From the NCBI GenBank assembly GCA_947501275.1, contig CANMVD010000012.1:1-64000 (forward strand): a stretch of DNA of 64,000 bases, read 5' to 3'. The notes under the pieces are model-generated. The model was given only the letters and a program-made list of their open reading frames with translations, made no database searches and was not told the origin of the DNA. The stretch is from an uncultured Tateyamaria sp. (GTDB taxonomy: Bacteria; Pseudomonadota; Alphaproteobacteria; Rhodobacterales; Rhodobacteraceae). Positions within the stretch are counted from its first letter, which is position 1, and each line of letters begins with the position of its first letter. The position numbers and the translations under genes are program-made. Below are positions 29,090-39,663 of this stretch, in pieces.

Positions 29090-30880
29090 ATGCTCCAGTC
29101 TTTTGAAGTCACGGCCCGACCTGAACAGGGACCTCCACGGCTGGCGGCTTTGCGTATTGAATTGGAAGCCGAGGGCATTGACGGATTCCTTGTGCCGCGC
29201 GCCGATGCCCATCAGGGCGAATATGTATCCGCACGAGATGAACGGTTGTCATGGCTGACGGGGTTTACGGGCTCTGCCGGTTTTTGTGTCGTGCTGCGCA
29301 ACATTGCCGGGGTGTTCATAGATGGGCGTTACCGCACGCAGGTCAAAGCGCAGGTGGCCGACGATTACACCCCCGTCCCGTGGCCGGATGTGTCCCTTGC
29401 CGATTGGCTCAAAGAGCAGTTGCCGAATGGTGGAACTGTCGGTTTTGATCCATGGCTTCACACGCCTGCGCAGATCATGCAGGCCGAAAAGGCGTTGAAA
29501 GGCACAGGAGTCGCACTGACGCCCTGCGCCAATCTTGTGGACCGTATCTGGAACGATCAGCCCGGCCCGGCCGCTGAACCGGCCAAGGTGCATCCCCTCG
29601 AATTCGCAGGCGAAAGCCACGCCGAGAAACGCGCACGGCTCGCGCAAACCATTGCGCAAACCGGAGCGCGATGCGCCGTCATCACCCTGCCTGACAGCCT
29701 ATGCTGGCTTCTTAACATCCGGGGGGCCGACATCCCGCGCAATCCGATTGTTCAGGGCTTTGGCATTCTGCATCAGGATGGCAGCGTCGATTTGTTCATC
29801 GATCCTGACAAACTGACGGATGTGACAGAACACCTTGGCCCGGACGTGCGCTGCCACTCGACAGATGCCTTTCTCAGCGCGCTTGCCGATTTGACGGGGC
29901 CAGTACTGGTCGACAAATCGTCAGCCCCGGTCAGCGTTGCGGACACGTTGGGTGATCGCGTTCAGTGGGGTGACGATCCCTGTGCCTTGCCCAAGGCCTG
30001 CAAGAATTCGGCCGAAATCGAGGGCTCCGCCGAGGCGCATCTGCGCGATGGCGCGGCAGTGGTCGAGTTGCTGGCTTGGCTTGACGCGCAACCTGTCGGG
30101 ACGTTGCACGAAACCCAGGTGGTCAGCCAGCTTGAGGCATTGCGGCGGCGGGACAATGCGCTGCAGGACATCAGCTTTGAGACGATTGCCGGAACCGGGC
30201 CAAACGGGGCCATCATGCACTACCGTGTCACGGAAGAGACCGACAGCCCGTTGGAAGAGGGCCAGTTGCTGGTTCTGGACAGTGGCGGGCAATATCTGGA
30301 TGGCACAACCGACATTACCCGCACCATTGCCATCGGCACTCCGGCGCCCGAGGCACAGGCAGCCTTTACGCGGGTGTTGATGGGCATGATCGGCATGTCA
30401 CGCCTGCGCTGGCCCGTTGGTCTGTCCGGTCGCGATATCGAGGCGATTGGCCGGGCACCGCTTTGGTATGCCCATCAGGACTTTGATCACGGGCTGGGCC
30501 ACGGTGTCGGGGCGTATCTGTCCGTGCATGAGGGGCCGCAGCGGCTCAGCCGGGTCAGCACCGTGCCGCTGGAACCGGGCATGATCCTGTCAAATGAGCC
30601 GGGATATTACCGTGAAGGCGCGTTTGGCATTCGCATCGAAAACCTACTGGTCGTGACCACGGCCACAGCGCCCGAAGACGGGGATGCGCACCGCGCCATG
30701 CTCAATTGGCGCACCCTGACTTTTGCGCCCATTGACCGGCGACTGATCGTGCCTGAGATGCTGGACACCCCGACACGCGATTGGCTCAACAGCTATCACG
30801 CCGAGACCCGGGAAAAGATCGGACCGCGCGTTTCTGATGCCGCGCGCGCGTGGTTGGACACGGCAACGGCGCCCCTGTGA
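29090..30880 (+). CDS. aminopeptidase P family (M24B Xaa-Pro peptidase)
   Basis: 596 aa in the three-domain eukaryote-like aminopeptidase P layout: two creatinase-type N-terminal domains then the pita-bread catalytic domain. Metal ligands are visible: Asp residues in LDSGGQYLDGTTDITRT, His in HGLGHGVGAYL, Glu in NEPGYY and Glu in FGIRIEN. It releases an N-terminal residue preceding proline. It begins 10 bp after kptA and is probably in the same operon. Confidence 0.94.
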   Translation: MLQSFEVTARPEQGPPRLAALRIELEAEGIDGFLVPRADAHQGEYVSARDERLSWLTGFTGSAGFCVVLRNIAGVFIDGRYRTQVKAQVADDYTPVPWPDVSLADWLKEQLPNGGTVGFDPWLHTPAQIMQAEKALKGTGVALTPCANLVDRIWNDQPGPAAEPAKVHPLEFAGESHAEKRARLAQTIAQTGARCAVITLPDSLCWLLNIRGADIPRNPIVQGFGILHQDGSVDLFIDPDKLTDVTEHLGPDVRCHSTDAFLSALADLTGPVLVDKSSAPVSVADTLGDRVQWGDDPCALPKACKNSAEIEGSAEAHLRDGAAVVELLAWLDAQPVGTLHETQVVSQLEALRRRDNALQDISFETIAGTGPNGAIMHYRVTEETDSPLEEGQLLVLDSGGQYLDGTTDITRTIAIGTPAPEAQAAFTRVLMGMIGMSRLRWPVGLSGRDIEAIGRAPLWYAHQDFDHGLGHGVGAYLSVHEGPQRLSRVSTVPLEPGMILSNEPGYYREGAFGIRIENLLVVTTATAPEDGDAHRAMLNWRTLTFAPIDRRLIVPEMLDTPTRDWLNSYHAETREKIGPRVSDAARAWLDTATAPL

Positions 30881-31005
30881 AACGGTCTGGGTAAACAGGT
30901 CGCGGCCCTTCGCGTTTAGGTTGGGTTTGCGCACTGGTCGCGGGGCCAAGTATCTGTTACACCTCGCTTTCATCACCCGCATACTCCTGCAGGAAAGGAC
31001 CGGTC

Positions 31006-31350
31006 ATGGCCGATCATATCACTATTCGTAAAGCCCCCGGCACATGGACTGTCCGCGCTGGCGGCGCTGTTCTGGGCGAAAGCAACGATGCGCTGGAACT
31101 TAGCGAAGGGTCTTACAGCCCGGTCATTTATTTCCCGCGCAATGACATTGCGATGGCATTTCTGGACAGCAGTGAAAAATCAACACATTGCCCGCACAAG
31201 GGGGATGCCAGTTATTTTTCCGTCGTGACCAAGTCGACCACATTGCAGGACGCTGCGTGGAGCTATGAAACCCCGTTGGAGGACATGGCCCGCATCAAGG
31301 ACCACATCGCGTTTTACGTCGGGGATGGCATCACTGTTGAGCAGATTTGA
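31006..31350 (+). CDS. DUF427 domain-containing protein
   Basis: 114 aa spanning one DUF427 domain: [24 protein letters not shown], and the conserved [15 protein letters not shown] with Cys and His, followed by AAWSYETP and [10 protein letters not shown]. Function unknown; the fold is small and beta-rich. AGGAAAGG precedes the ATG. Its last 20 bp overlap the 3' end of murD on the opposite strand. Confidence 0.92.
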   Translation: MADHITIRKAPGTWTVRAGGAVLGESNDALELSEGSYSPVIYFPRNDIAMAFLDSSEKSTHCPHKGDASYFSVVTKSTTLQDAAWSYETPLEDMARIKDHIAFYVGDGITVEQI

Positions 31351-32740
31351 TATGGCGCGCGACCGCGGCGGCAAAGTCCTCGCCGCGCCGCTCAAAGCTG
31401 TCATATTGATCGAAACTCGCCGCGGCTGGAGCCAATAGCACGACATCTCCGGCCTCGGCATCCGAGACAGCCGCTTCTACAGCGGCCTGCATGGTGCCGC
31501 ACACTTGCGCATCGACGTCCAGCTGCATCGCAAAGTTCGCCGCCTCCCGCCCGATCACATAAGCTTTCCTGACCTTGGCTGCGGCAGCGTTGACGGCCTC
31601 CAGGCCACCCTCTTTCTGCAACCCGCCACAGATCCAGCGGATGTTGTCAAAGGCAGCCAAAGCCTTGGCCGCGCTGTCGACATTTGTTGCCTTGCTGTCA
31701 TTCACAAACCGAATGCCGTCATGTTCACCTATCAGTTGGCTGCGATGGGGCAATCCGGCAAAGCTGTGAAAGGCCGCTTCGATCACTTTGGGGGCCACTC
31801 CAACAGCGCGGGACGCCGCATAGGCTGCACAGGCGTTTTGATGGTTGTGCGCACCGGGCAATCCCGACACGTTGCGCAGATCGATGGACGCAACCTGCCG
31901 CCCCTTGCGCTGTTCAACGAGGAACCCTTTGCGCGCAAAGACACACCAGCCGGGGCCGGACAGCTTTCCTTGCACCGAGACCCGGATCACGCGATCATCC
32001 GATGCGCCTTCGCTCAGTTGTCCCGCCAGATAGAGCCCCTCGTTTTCGTCCACTCCGATGACGGCACGATCGGGGCCACCTTCTGCAAACAACCGGCGTT
32101 TCGCAGCAAAATAACCGCCCATACCGGCATGACGGTCAAGGTGATCGGGGGTCAGGTTCGTGAACACCGCAACATCCGGGGTCAGACTGCGCGCCAGATC
32201 GGTTTGGTAGCTGGACAGCTCCAGCACGACGATCTCTCCGTCATGAGGGGTGTCGATATCAAGTACACCGCGCCCGATATTCCCGGCCAGCTGGCAAGGC
32301 CGCCCGGCGCTTTCCATGATGTGATGGATCAGCGCAGAAGTCGTGGATTTTCCATTCGAACCCGTCACTGCAATCACTCGCGGGGTTGTGTCAAACGCAC
32401 TCCACTCTTGGGTCGCAAAGGATTGAAAAAACAGCCCGATGTCATTGTCGACGGGCACCCCTGCTGCCAACGCAGCCGCCACAACGGGGTTCGGCGCGGG
32501 ATACAGATGCGGAATACCCGGGCTCACAATAAGGCGGGCGATATCATCAAAGGCACCGTGTTTCTTGAGATCCAGACAGGCAAAGCCTTCTGCTTCGGCG
32601 CGTGCGCGTGCCTCGGGGTTGTCATCCCAACAGATTGGCGTCGATTGCCCTTCCGCCAGCGCACGCGCGGCAGACAGCCCGGACCGGCCAAGGCCCAGAA
32701 CGGCGACTTTGGCCCCGGAAAGACCTCGTACAGGGATCAT
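31331..32740 (-). CDS. murD: UDP-N-acetylmuramoyl-L-alanine--D-glutamate ligase
   Basis: 469 aa. Adds D-Glu to UDP-MurNAc-L-Ala in cytoplasmic peptidoglycan precursor synthesis. N-terminal [18 protein letters not shown], the ATP motif [20 protein letters not shown], and FVNDSKATN are all characteristic. The start at 32740 ([11 protein letters not shown]) is supported by the family N-terminus; the frame runs 67 codons further upstream into the SDR gene. Last gene of the dcw cluster in this window; ftsW, murG and murC do not follow. Confidence 0.96.
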   Translation of the reverse strand: MIPVRGLSGAKVAVLGLGRSGLSAARALAEGQSTPICWDDNPEARARAEAEGFACLDLKKHGAFDDIARLIVSPGIPHLYPAPNPVVAAALAAGVPVDNDIGLFFQSFATQEWSAFDTTPRVIAVTGSNGKSTTSALIHHIMESAGRPCQLAGNIGRGVLDIDTPHDGEIVVLELSSYQTDLARSLTPDVAVFTNLTPDHLDRHAGMGGYFAAKRRLFAEGGPDRAVIGVDENEGLYLAGQLSEGASDDRVIRVSVQGKLSGPGWCVFARKGFLVEQRKGRQVASIDLRNVSGLPGAHNHQNACAAYAASRAVGVAPKVIEAAFHSFAGLPHRSQLIGEHDGIRFVNDSKATNVDSAAKALAAFDNIRWICGGLQKEGGLEAVNAAAAKVRKAYVIGREAANFAMQLDVDAQVCGTMQAAVEAAVSDAEAGDVVLLAPAAASFDQYDSFERRGEDFAAAVARHIKSAQQ

Positions 32741-32819
32741 TGGTTTGCACCTTTTTTGCAGAACATTGCGCAGGCAGACACCTGCCACCGACTGGCGCCT
32801 CGGATCAACACAGACACAG

Positions 32820-33476
32820 TCACCACGGCTTCTCCTGTCGGTCGCGAAAGAATTTCCCTGTGAGTGAAGCAGGCGCGTCCAAGGCCAGCCAGATCGCAGT
32901 ATCTGCGCCCTGCTCGGGCGTGCGCGGAGCGGCCTGGCCACCCATGCGCGTGTGAACCCAGCCGGGGCACATCGCGTTTATCTGCACACCCTGCGGCAAG
33001 TCGCGCGGCAACGCGTAGCTCAGTGCATTCAAAGCGGCCTTGGCAACGCCATACCCGCCGGGCCCCTCCATACCTTCTTCATATGCGCCCCAGCCAGAAC
33101 TGACGTTGATGATCCGCCCCTGCCCCTGGGCCGTCATATGCGGCAGCACCAGACAGATCAGATCAAACGGCGCGTGAAACATCACCTGCATCGAGCGGCG
33201 CAGCCCATCGGGATTGGTGATCATGCTGTCTTCGATCAAAACTCCGGCGTTGTTGATCAGTATATCGATCGGTCCCGCGACATCCATCGCGCCCTCAAAC
33301 CCGTTGGGATTTTCGAGATCCAGAGTCACCGACGCGCAGTTCAATTCCTGCGCAGCCAATTGGCCTTCATCGGCATCGCGCGCACCGATCACCACATCCA
33401 CACCGCGCGCAACAAGCCCTTGCGCAATCGCAAATCCGATGCCGCGATTGCCCCCGGTGACCAGAGCGCGCGCCAT
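32820..33476 (-). CDS. short-chain dehydrogenase within the cell-wall cluster
   Basis: 218-aa [11 protein letters not shown] at residues 7-14, [14 protein letters not shown] with catalytic Ser, and YGVAKAALN as the active-site motif, then [11 protein letters not shown]. It starts 1 bp after the mraY stop and ends 79 bp before murD, so it is co-transcribed with cell-wall genes, though SDRs are not part of the usual dcw set. Substrate unknown. Confidence 0.88.
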   Translation of the reverse strand: MARALVTGGNRGIGFAIAQGLVARGVDVVIGARDADEGQLAAQELNCASVTLDLENPNGFEGAMDVAGPIDILINNAGVLIEDSMITNPDGLRRSMQVMFHAPFDLICLVLPHMTAQGQGRIINVSSGWGAYEEGMEGPGGYGVAKAALNALSYALPRDLPQGVQINAMCPGWVHTRMGGQAAPRTPEQGADTAIWLALDAPASLTGKFFRDRQEKPW

Positions 33477-34559
33477 CTACCGCACCTTCAGCGTGGCAAG
33501 CCCAATCATCGCGAGGATCAGCGAGATGATCCAGAAGCGGATCACGATCTGAGGTTCCGCCCAACCCTTTTTCTCGTAGTGGTGATGGATCGGTGCCATC
33601 AAAAACACCCGTTTGCCGGTCCGTTTGAAATACAGCACCTGGATGATCACGCTGAGTGCCTCGACGACAAACAGTCCGCCGACAATGGCCAGAACAAGCT
33701 CGTGTTTGGTGACCACCGCAATAGCGCCCAAAGCACCGCCCAGAGCCAATGACCCCGTATCGCCCATGAACACCGCAGCAGGTGGCGCGTTGTACCACAG
33801 AAAGCCAAGCCCGCCGCCAAAAAGAGCCGCTGTAAAGATCAACAATTCCCCTGTGCCAGGCACGTAATGCACATCCAGATATTCGGTGAAGTCGACCCGC
33901 CCAACGGCATAGGCGATAACCCCGAGCGTGCCTCCGGCAATCATCACCGGCATGATCGCTAACCCATCCAGACCATCGGTCAGGTTCACGGCGTTGGCCG
34001 CCCCAACAATCACGATGATCGAAAAGGGAATGAACAGGATGCCCAAATTAATCAGCAGGTCCTTGAACACCGGCACAGCCAGTTGATTTTGCAATGCGTC
34101 CGGGTGGTTGATCGTGGCGAAATAGGCTGCGATCCCCGCAATCGCAAATCCGAGCAAAAGTCGCACTTTGCCCGACACGCCAGCGGTCGTTTGTTTGGAT
34201 ACCTTGGCGTAATCATCCGCAAAACCGATCAGCGCAAAGGACAGCGTGACACCCAGCACGATCCACACAAACGGATTGTCCCACCGCGCCCAGAGCAGCG
34301 TAGATGTGGCAAGCGCGCCAACAATCAGCAACCCGCCCATCGTGGGTGTGCCGGCCTTTACGAAATGGCCTTCGGGACCGTCATCTCGGATCGGTTGCCC
34401 CTTGCCCTGCCGGCGCCGGAGCACCGCAATCAGAGGTCGCCCAAACAGAAAGCCGAAAATCAGGGCCGTAAGAAAGGCACCCCCAGCACGAAACGTGATG
34501 TAGCGAAACAGGTTGAAGAAGTCGCCCCCGTCCGAAAGTTCCGTCAACCAATAGAGCAT
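33477..34559 (-). CDS. mraY: phospho-N-acetylmuramoyl-pentapeptide-transferase
   Basis: 360 aa, about ten membrane helices. Transfers phospho-MurNAc-pentapeptide to undecaprenyl phosphate, making lipid I. Conserved stretches: [29 protein letters not shown] (aspartate-rich), [13 protein letters not shown] and [10 protein letters not shown], ending with [15 protein letters not shown]. Lies between murF (12 bp) and the SDR (1 bp). Confidence 0.98.
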   Translation of the reverse strand: MLYWLTELSDGGDFFNLFRYITFRAGGAFLTALIFGFLFGRPLIAVLRRRQGKGQPIRDDGPEGHFVKAGTPTMGGLLIVGALATSTLLWARWDNPFVWIVLGVTLSFALIGFADDYAKVSKQTTAGVSGKVRLLLGFAIAGIAAYFATINHPDALQNQLAVPVFKDLLINLGILFIPFSIIVIVGAANAVNLTDGLDGLAIMPVMIAGGTLGVIAYAVGRVDFTEYLDVHYVPGTGELLIFTAALFGGGLGFLWYNAPPAAVFMGDTGSLALGGALGAIAVVTKHELVLAIVGGLFVVEALSVIIQVLYFKRTGKRVFLMAPIHHHYEKKGWAEPQIVIRFWIISLILAMIGLATLKVR

Positions 34560-34571
34560 ATGTGCCTGTCC

Positions 34572-36020
34572 CTACGCATTATCTTGTGGGTATTCACCCT
34601 TGTCTACCCGATGGCCCATTTTCCGTATCGCGTCAACGATTAGGGCCAGTTTCATGCTGAGCGAGCCCTTGGCCAGCACCACATCTCCACTGTCCAAACG
34701 CCGCGGTACGAGTTGCGCCATTTCCTCTGCGGTCTCGCACCACAGCCCTTGTTTTTCCGCTGGCAGCGCTGCGTGCAATTCCTTCATCAGCGGCCCGACG
34801 CAATGGATCACATCAATGGATTGCACCGCATCAAGGTCGGCAATGTCGCGATGCATGATTTGAGCTTGATCTCCCAACTCCTTCATATCACCCACAAAAG
34901 CGATCCGGCGCCCCTTACTGACCCGCCCGATGTCATGGGTCACTTCCGCTGCGGCCAAAACGTCCAAAGCCGCCGCCATAGAGGTTGGATTGGCGTTGTA
35001 GCTATCGTCGATCAACTCGAGCGTCATGTGGGTCTCGACCGGATCCAGCACGATCACCTCGCGCGCGCCGCGCCCCTGATAGGGTGACCATCGCCCAAGT
35101 GACTGTGCCGCAAGGGCCAGATCTGCCCCAAGTGCTTCGACGGCGGCCAAGGCACCCAGCCCGTTCATCGCATAATGCTTGCCCACGGCTGCGATCTTGA
35201 ACAAAAGAGGTTGGTCATGTGCCTGCGCCTGTACAACTGTTGCCTCGCGCTGGACATCCACGGAAACCATTTTGAAATCAAAACCATGCTCGCCAAAGCC
35301 AATGTCGCGCCGCTTTACGTCATGCGCCTTGGCCTGCAGAATGGCAGCCGTCGAGCAATCGTTGTTCAGCACTGCGGTGCCGCCATATTCGAGGCCCTCA
35401 AGGATCGCCGCCTTTTCAAGCGCAATACCTTCGATATTCTCAAACGCTTCCAGATGCGCGGCCGCCACGGTGGTGATCATGGCCACGTGGGGTCGCGCCA
35501 TGCGTGCCAAGGGCGCAATCTCTCCGGGGTGATTCATGCCAATTTCGATGACGGCGAATTCGGTGTCTTGGGGCATGCGTGCCAATGTCAGCGGCACGCC
35601 CCAATGGTTGTTGTAGCTTGCGACGGAGGCATGTGTGCGCCCCTGATCGCTCAGCATTGCGCGCATCATTTCCTTGGTCGAGGTTTTGCCGACAGAGCCG
35701 GTGATGGCCACCACCTGTGCCTCGGTGCGCTCCCGTGCTGCGCGACCAAGTGCTTCAAGCCCATGAAGGACATCGTCCACTATCAATAGCGGTGCATCCT
35801 CCGCCACGCCCTCGGGCACACGCGACACAAGCGCCGCCGAGGCACCAGCGTCCAACGCCTGAGCCACAAAATCATGACCATCCCGCGCGGCTTTCAGCGC
35901 CACAAACAAATCACCCTGCTGAAGCGAGCGGGTGTCGATGGACACGCCCGTGGCCGACCATGTGCGTGTTGCACGCCCACCGGTTGCGGCTGCAGCGGCA
36001 TCAGATGTCCAAAGTGTCAT
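34572..36020 (-). CDS. murF: UDP-N-acetylmuramoyl-tripeptide--D-alanyl-D-alanine ligase
   Basis: 482 aa. Adds D-Ala-D-Ala to complete the UDP-MurNAc-pentapeptide. It carries SIDTRSLQQGDLFVALK, the ATP motif ITGSVGKTSTKEM, IEIGMNHPGEI and the C-terminal DDSYNANPTSM. Its start overlaps the murE stop by 4 bp (ATGA), giving coupled translation. Confidence 0.97.
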   Translation of the reverse strand: MTLWTSDAAAAATGGRATRTWSATGVSIDTRSLQQGDLFVALKAARDGHDFVAQALDAGASAALVSRVPEGVAEDAPLLIVDDVLHGLEALGRAARERTEAQVVAITGSVGKTSTKEMMRAMLSDQGRTHASVASYNNHWGVPLTLARMPQDTEFAVIEIGMNHPGEIAPLARMARPHVAMITTVAAAHLEAFENIEGIALEKAAILEGLEYGGTAVLNNDCSTAAILQAKAHDVKRRDIGFGEHGFDFKMVSVDVQREATVVQAQAHDQPLLFKIAAVGKHYAMNGLGALAAVEALGADLALAAQSLGRWSPYQGRGAREVIVLDPVETHMTLELIDDSYNANPTSMAAALDVLAAAEVTHDIGRVSKGRRIAFVGDMKELGDQAQIMHRDIADLDAVQSIDVIHCVGPLMKELHAALPAEKQGLWCETAEEMAQLVPRRLDSGDVVLAKGSLSMKLALIVDAIRKMGHRVDKGEYPQDNA

Positions 36021-37492
36021 GTGATTTTCCCTTCCAATGCAGCCACGGCCACGCTGGCCTGCTCGACGTCGTCGAAAGGCAGCACGTCGTCACCAACGAT
36101 CTGTCCGCTTTCATGGCCTTTGCCCGCGATGAGCAGTGCATCTCCCGGCCCAAGCGCATCAACGGCGCGCAAGATCGCTTCGGCGCGGTCTGCAACCTCT
36201 GTAGCCTCAGGGCACCCTGCCATCACCGCCGCCCGGATCGACGCCGGGTCCTCTGAACGGGGATTGTCGTCTGTGACAAAGACAACGTCAGCGTGGTCGC
36301 GCGCGGCCTGCCCCATCAGGGGGCGTTTGCCTGCATCGCGATCTCCGCCTGCCCCGACAATGGCAATCAACCGCCCCATCACATGGGGGCGCATCGCCTG
36401 AAGCGCCGTTGCCACTGCATCCGGGGTGTGTGCGTAATCCACAAAAACCGCCGCACCATTTTCGCGCGTTGCGGCCAATTCCATGCGCCCGCGCACCGTG
36501 CCCAGATGGGGCAGTGTATCAAAGACACGTGCCGGGTCTGCGCCACAGGCGATCACCAATCCACAGGCCAGCATGATGTTATCCGCCTGAAATCCCCCGA
36601 TCAGGGACAACCGCGCACCATAAGCCCGCCCTTCGTATTCGAATCTCACGTCCTGGCCAGTCGCGTCGTAGCGATGCGCCGTCAATTGGAGATGTCCGCC
36701 ACTCCTCCCGACGCAAAGAACACGTTGCCCCCGCGCCTCGGCAATAGCGGCCATATCAACACCGCGCGCATCATCGACGTTGACAACGGCGACGCCGTCT
36801 TCGGGCAACACACGCGCAAACAGACCGGCCTTGGCATCAAAATAGGCCTCGAATGTGTGGTGATAATCCAGGTGATCCTGCGTGAAATTGGTAAACCCGG
36901 CGGCGCGCAGCGTGACCCCGTCCAGACGACGCTGATCCAGCCCGTGCGACGACGCTTCCATCGCGGCATGGGTGATCCCGGCCGCGCGCGCAGCCGCCAA
37001 GGTACGGTGCAGGGTGATCGGCTCTGGCGTGGTGTGGGCCAGCGGCGCGCTCCATGCGCCCTCAACGCCGGTCGTTCCCAGATTGACCGCAGGCAAATCC
37101 ATTTCCAGCCAGATCTGGCGCACAAAGGTCGACACGGACGTTTTGCCGTTGGTGCCTGTGACGGCCACCATCACTTCGGGTTGCGCCCCAAACCACAAAG
37201 CAGCCGTGCGCGACAGGGCTCCGCGTGGATCGTCGGTGAGGACAACTGCAATGCCATCCAGATGCGGGGCCGCAATGTCGGCGCCTTCCGCGTCCGTCAG
37301 AACCGCAACCGCCCCCATCCGCACGGCAAATTCGATGAACTCCGCCCCATGCACGCGTGCGCCGGGCATGGCGGCAAACAAAAAGCCCTCTTTGACCTCG
37401 CGGCTGTCTACCGCAATGCCGGTAATGTCCGGGTTGATCCCTGCGCGCGCATTCAGACCCAACGCGGTTAACGAACGTGACTGCTCACCCAT
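36017..37492 (-). CDS. murE: UDP-N-acetylmuramoyl-L-alanyl-D-glutamate--2,6-diaminopimelate ligase
   Basis: 491 aa. Adds the third stem-peptide residue. VTGTNGKTSVSTF is the ATP motif; GTTGVEGAW and DYAHTPDAVATAL are family signatures. DDNPRSEDP is the motif typical of enzymes that add meso-diaminopimelate, as expected for a Gram-negative. Overlaps murF by 4 bp; 33 bp downstream of ftsI. Confidence 0.97.
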   Translation of the reverse strand: MGEQSRSLTALGLNARAGINPDITGIAVDSREVKEGFLFAAMPGARVHGAEFIEFAVRMGAVAVLTDAEGADIAAPHLDGIAVVLTDDPRGALSRTAALWFGAQPEVMVAVTGTNGKTSVSTFVRQIWLEMDLPAVNLGTTGVEGAWSAPLAHTTPEPITLHRTLAAARAAGITHAAMEASSHGLDQRRLDGVTLRAAGFTNFTQDHLDYHHTFEAYFDAKAGLFARVLPEDGVAVVNVDDARGVDMAAIAEARGQRVLCVGRSGGHLQLTAHRYDATGQDVRFEYEGRAYGARLSLIGGFQADNIMLACGLVIACGADPARVFDTLPHLGTVRGRMELAATRENGAAVFVDYAHTPDAVATALQAMRPHVMGRLIAIVGAGGDRDAGKRPLMGQAARDHADVVFVTDDNPRSEDPASIRAAVMAGCPEATEVADRAEAILRAVDALGPGDALLIAGKGHESGQIVGDDVLPFDDVEQASVAVAALEGKIT

Positions 37493-37525
37493 ATCAGGCC
37501 TTTTGGCTCGGGTGCGAGACGCACC

Positions 37526-39313
37526 TCAGTTGCTGCTGGTGTGCGTTATATCAGCAAGAACTGCCGGTTCAACGCCGGGACGCAAGCCCAGGAGCGGCGC
37601 AATGCGCCCAATCATTTCGGCCGCCACGGGAACGGCTGTCCAACCCGCTGTGCGACGTGGTTTGTCGCCGGAAGTCTCGACCGGTTCGTCCAGCGTGACC
37701 ACCAGAACATAGCGCGGGTCGTGCGCCGGAAAGATCGTGGCAAAGGTGGCGATGACCTTGTCGTCATAGTACCCACCACGGGGTTTGGGCTTGTCGGCTG
37801 TGCCCGTCTTCCCCCCCACGGCATAGCCCGGCACCTCGCCCATGCTGGCGGTGCCGGATGTCACAACCTTGCGCAGCATCTCGCGCGACGCGCGGGCTGC
37901 ATTTGCGCTCATGACCCGATCCCCAAGACGCGTGCCATATTGCTTGAGGATGGTTGGCTGCACGGCGTGCCCACCATTGGCGATCGCTGCATATCCGGCG
38001 GCAAGGTGCATCGGAGAAGACGACAGACCGTGACCATAGCTCACGGTAACGGCGCTCAGATCCGTCCAGCGTTTGGGCAACAGCGGCTTGCCTGTTCTCG
38101 CCTCCACGATCTCGAACGGGGTGGCATCGAAAAAGCCAAGGGAGCGCAGGAAGTCCTGTTGCCGCTTCACACCAATTTGCAACGCCATCCGCCCGGTGCC
38201 CCGGTTCGAGGACTTTACGATGATGTCGGCAACGCTCAGCTTGCCGTAATTCTTGTTGCGGAATTCGCCGATGCGAAACCCGCCGACCTTCATCGGGCCA
38301 GATGTGTCGATCACCGTAGAGGGTGACACGAGGCCCAGATCCACCGCCTGCGCTGCCGCGAAAATCTTGAAGGTGGAGCCCAGTTCGTAAACCCCCTGCA
38401 CGGAGCGGTTGAACAATGGGCTGTCGGACTGGTCCCCTTCGGTCGCGGGGCGCGGGCGGTTGTTCGGGTCAAAGTCCGGCAGCGACACGACCGAGATCAC
38501 CTCGCCCGTGTACACATCCATCAAGACGCTCGTGGCCCCTTTGGCGTTCATGATCTTCATGCCGCCATAAAGCACACGCTCAGAGGCCGCCTGCACGGTC
38601 AGATCCAGCGACAACTCAAGCGGCTTTTGCCCGTTGGCAGGATCGCGCAGGTAATCATCAAATTGCTTTTCCACGCCCGCGACGCCAATCACTTCGGCGG
38701 CGCTGACGCCCTCCTTGCCAAAGGACGCACCGCCCATGACATGGGCCGCCAGCGACCCATTTGGGTAAAGCCGCATCTCGCGGGGGCCAAACAGCAGACC
38801 GGGATCGCCGATCTCATGGACGGCCTGCAACTGCTCAGGGCTGATTTTCTTCTTGATCCACAAGAACTTGCGCTTGCCGGTAAAGTCCTTGAGCAGGTCT
38901 TCTTCCTTCAGATCAGGAAAGATGCCAGCAAGCCCTTTGGCGGCGGCCACAGGGTCCACCATCTGGGGGGGCTGGGCATAAAGCGCGTGTGTTTCGAAAT
39001 TTGTCGCCAACAGTCGGCCTGACCGGTCCACAATGTCAGCACGTGCCGCAGAAATGGCCGCACCACCCGCATTGGCACGCGGCTCGACAGGCTCAGACGT
39101 CGCCAATGCGCCCATGCGGAAACCAACCGTCAGGAACGCACAAAAGAAAAACAGGCCAAGCACAAACAAACGACCCTCGGCACGGGTGCGCATCGTGTCA
39201 CGCATTTCCTCGTGGCGGGTGCGCAAGTTCTCGCGTTCAATCGCGGCAGGATTTTCGCCAGCGTCACGCGCGGGCAAGATACGGGCAAGCGGGCGTAGAG
39301 GTGTGCGGATCAT
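37526..39313 (-). CDS. ftsI: penicillin-binding protein / septal transpeptidase FtsI (PBP3)
   Basis: 595-aa class B transpeptidase for septal peptidoglycan. One membrane anchor at residues ~49-68 follows a cytoplasmic tail, then a pedestal domain. The catalytic motifs are in order: SxxK as GSTFK (Ser313), SSN (368-370) and KTG (502-504). Overlaps the ftsL stop by ATGA and precedes murE, the standard dcw order. Confidence 0.96.
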   Translation of the reverse strand: MIRTPLRPLARILPARDAGENPAAIERENLRTRHEEMRDTMRTRAEGRLFVLGLFFFCAFLTVGFRMGALATSEPVEPRANAGGAAISAARADIVDRSGRLLATNFETHALYAQPPQMVDPVAAAKGLAGIFPDLKEEDLLKDFTGKRKFLWIKKKISPEQLQAVHEIGDPGLLFGPREMRLYPNGSLAAHVMGGASFGKEGVSAAEVIGVAGVEKQFDDYLRDPANGQKPLELSLDLTVQAASERVLYGGMKIMNAKGATSVLMDVYTGEVISVVSLPDFDPNNRPRPATEGDQSDSPLFNRSVQGVYELGSTFKIFAAAQAVDLGLVSPSTVIDTSGPMKVGGFRIGEFRNKNYGKLSVADIIVKSSNRGTGRMALQIGVKRQQDFLRSLGFFDATPFEIVEARTGKPLLPKRWTDLSAVTVSYGHGLSSSPMHLAAGYAAIANGGHAVQPTILKQYGTRLGDRVMSANAARASREMLRKVVTSGTASMGEVPGYAVGGKTGTADKPKPRGGYYDDKVIATFATIFPAHDPRYVLVVTLDEPVETSGDKPRRTAGWTAVPVAAEMIGRIAPLLGLRPGVEPAVLADITHTSSN

Positions 39314-39663
39314 GGGCGGTTTTCCCCTTCAATCGTGCCGGACACTTCGACCGCGTCCGTGATGGGCAACAGCTCTGGCACTGGATAGGCGACCTCATCC
39401 ACCCGACCGAACTGTTCGGGGCGCAAGGGCAGCAGGCCCAGGCGATCAAAGTTGATGTCCGCGAGGTCGTGCAGGCGGTCGGGGCGATTGAGATAGGCCC
39501 ATTCGGCGCGCAACACGGCCAGACGCGCGTGCGCCGCGCGAATGTCGCGGTGCAATTTGTCGGTTTCAGCCAGCGCTTCCTGGGTCGCGTAGTTCTCGCG
39601 GTAAGCCCAGAAGGCCAGACCGATCACAGCCAATGTGGTCAATATATAGAGTATAGTGCGCAC
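39310..39663 (-). CDS. ftsL: cell division protein FtsL
   Basis: 117 aa. A short N-terminus, one membrane helix at residues ~3-20, then a periplasmic coiled-coil-like region (residues ~27-58) with LAVLRAEWAYLNRPDRL, which is typical of alphaproteobacterial FtsL. Identification rests on this signature and on its place between rsmH and ftsI. The start overlaps the rsmH stop (TGATG) and the stop overlaps ftsI. Confidence 0.92.
   Translation of the reverse strand: MRTILYILTTLAVIGLAFWAYRENYATQEALAETDKLHRDIRAAHARLAVLRAEWAYLNRPDRLHDLADINFDRLGLLPLRPEQFGRVDEVAYPVPELLPITDAVEVSGTIEGENRP

Noticed and set aside
31505-32863. 452-codon plus-strand frame over murD
   Set aside because: Complement of murD including its ATP-binding motif; no independent signature.
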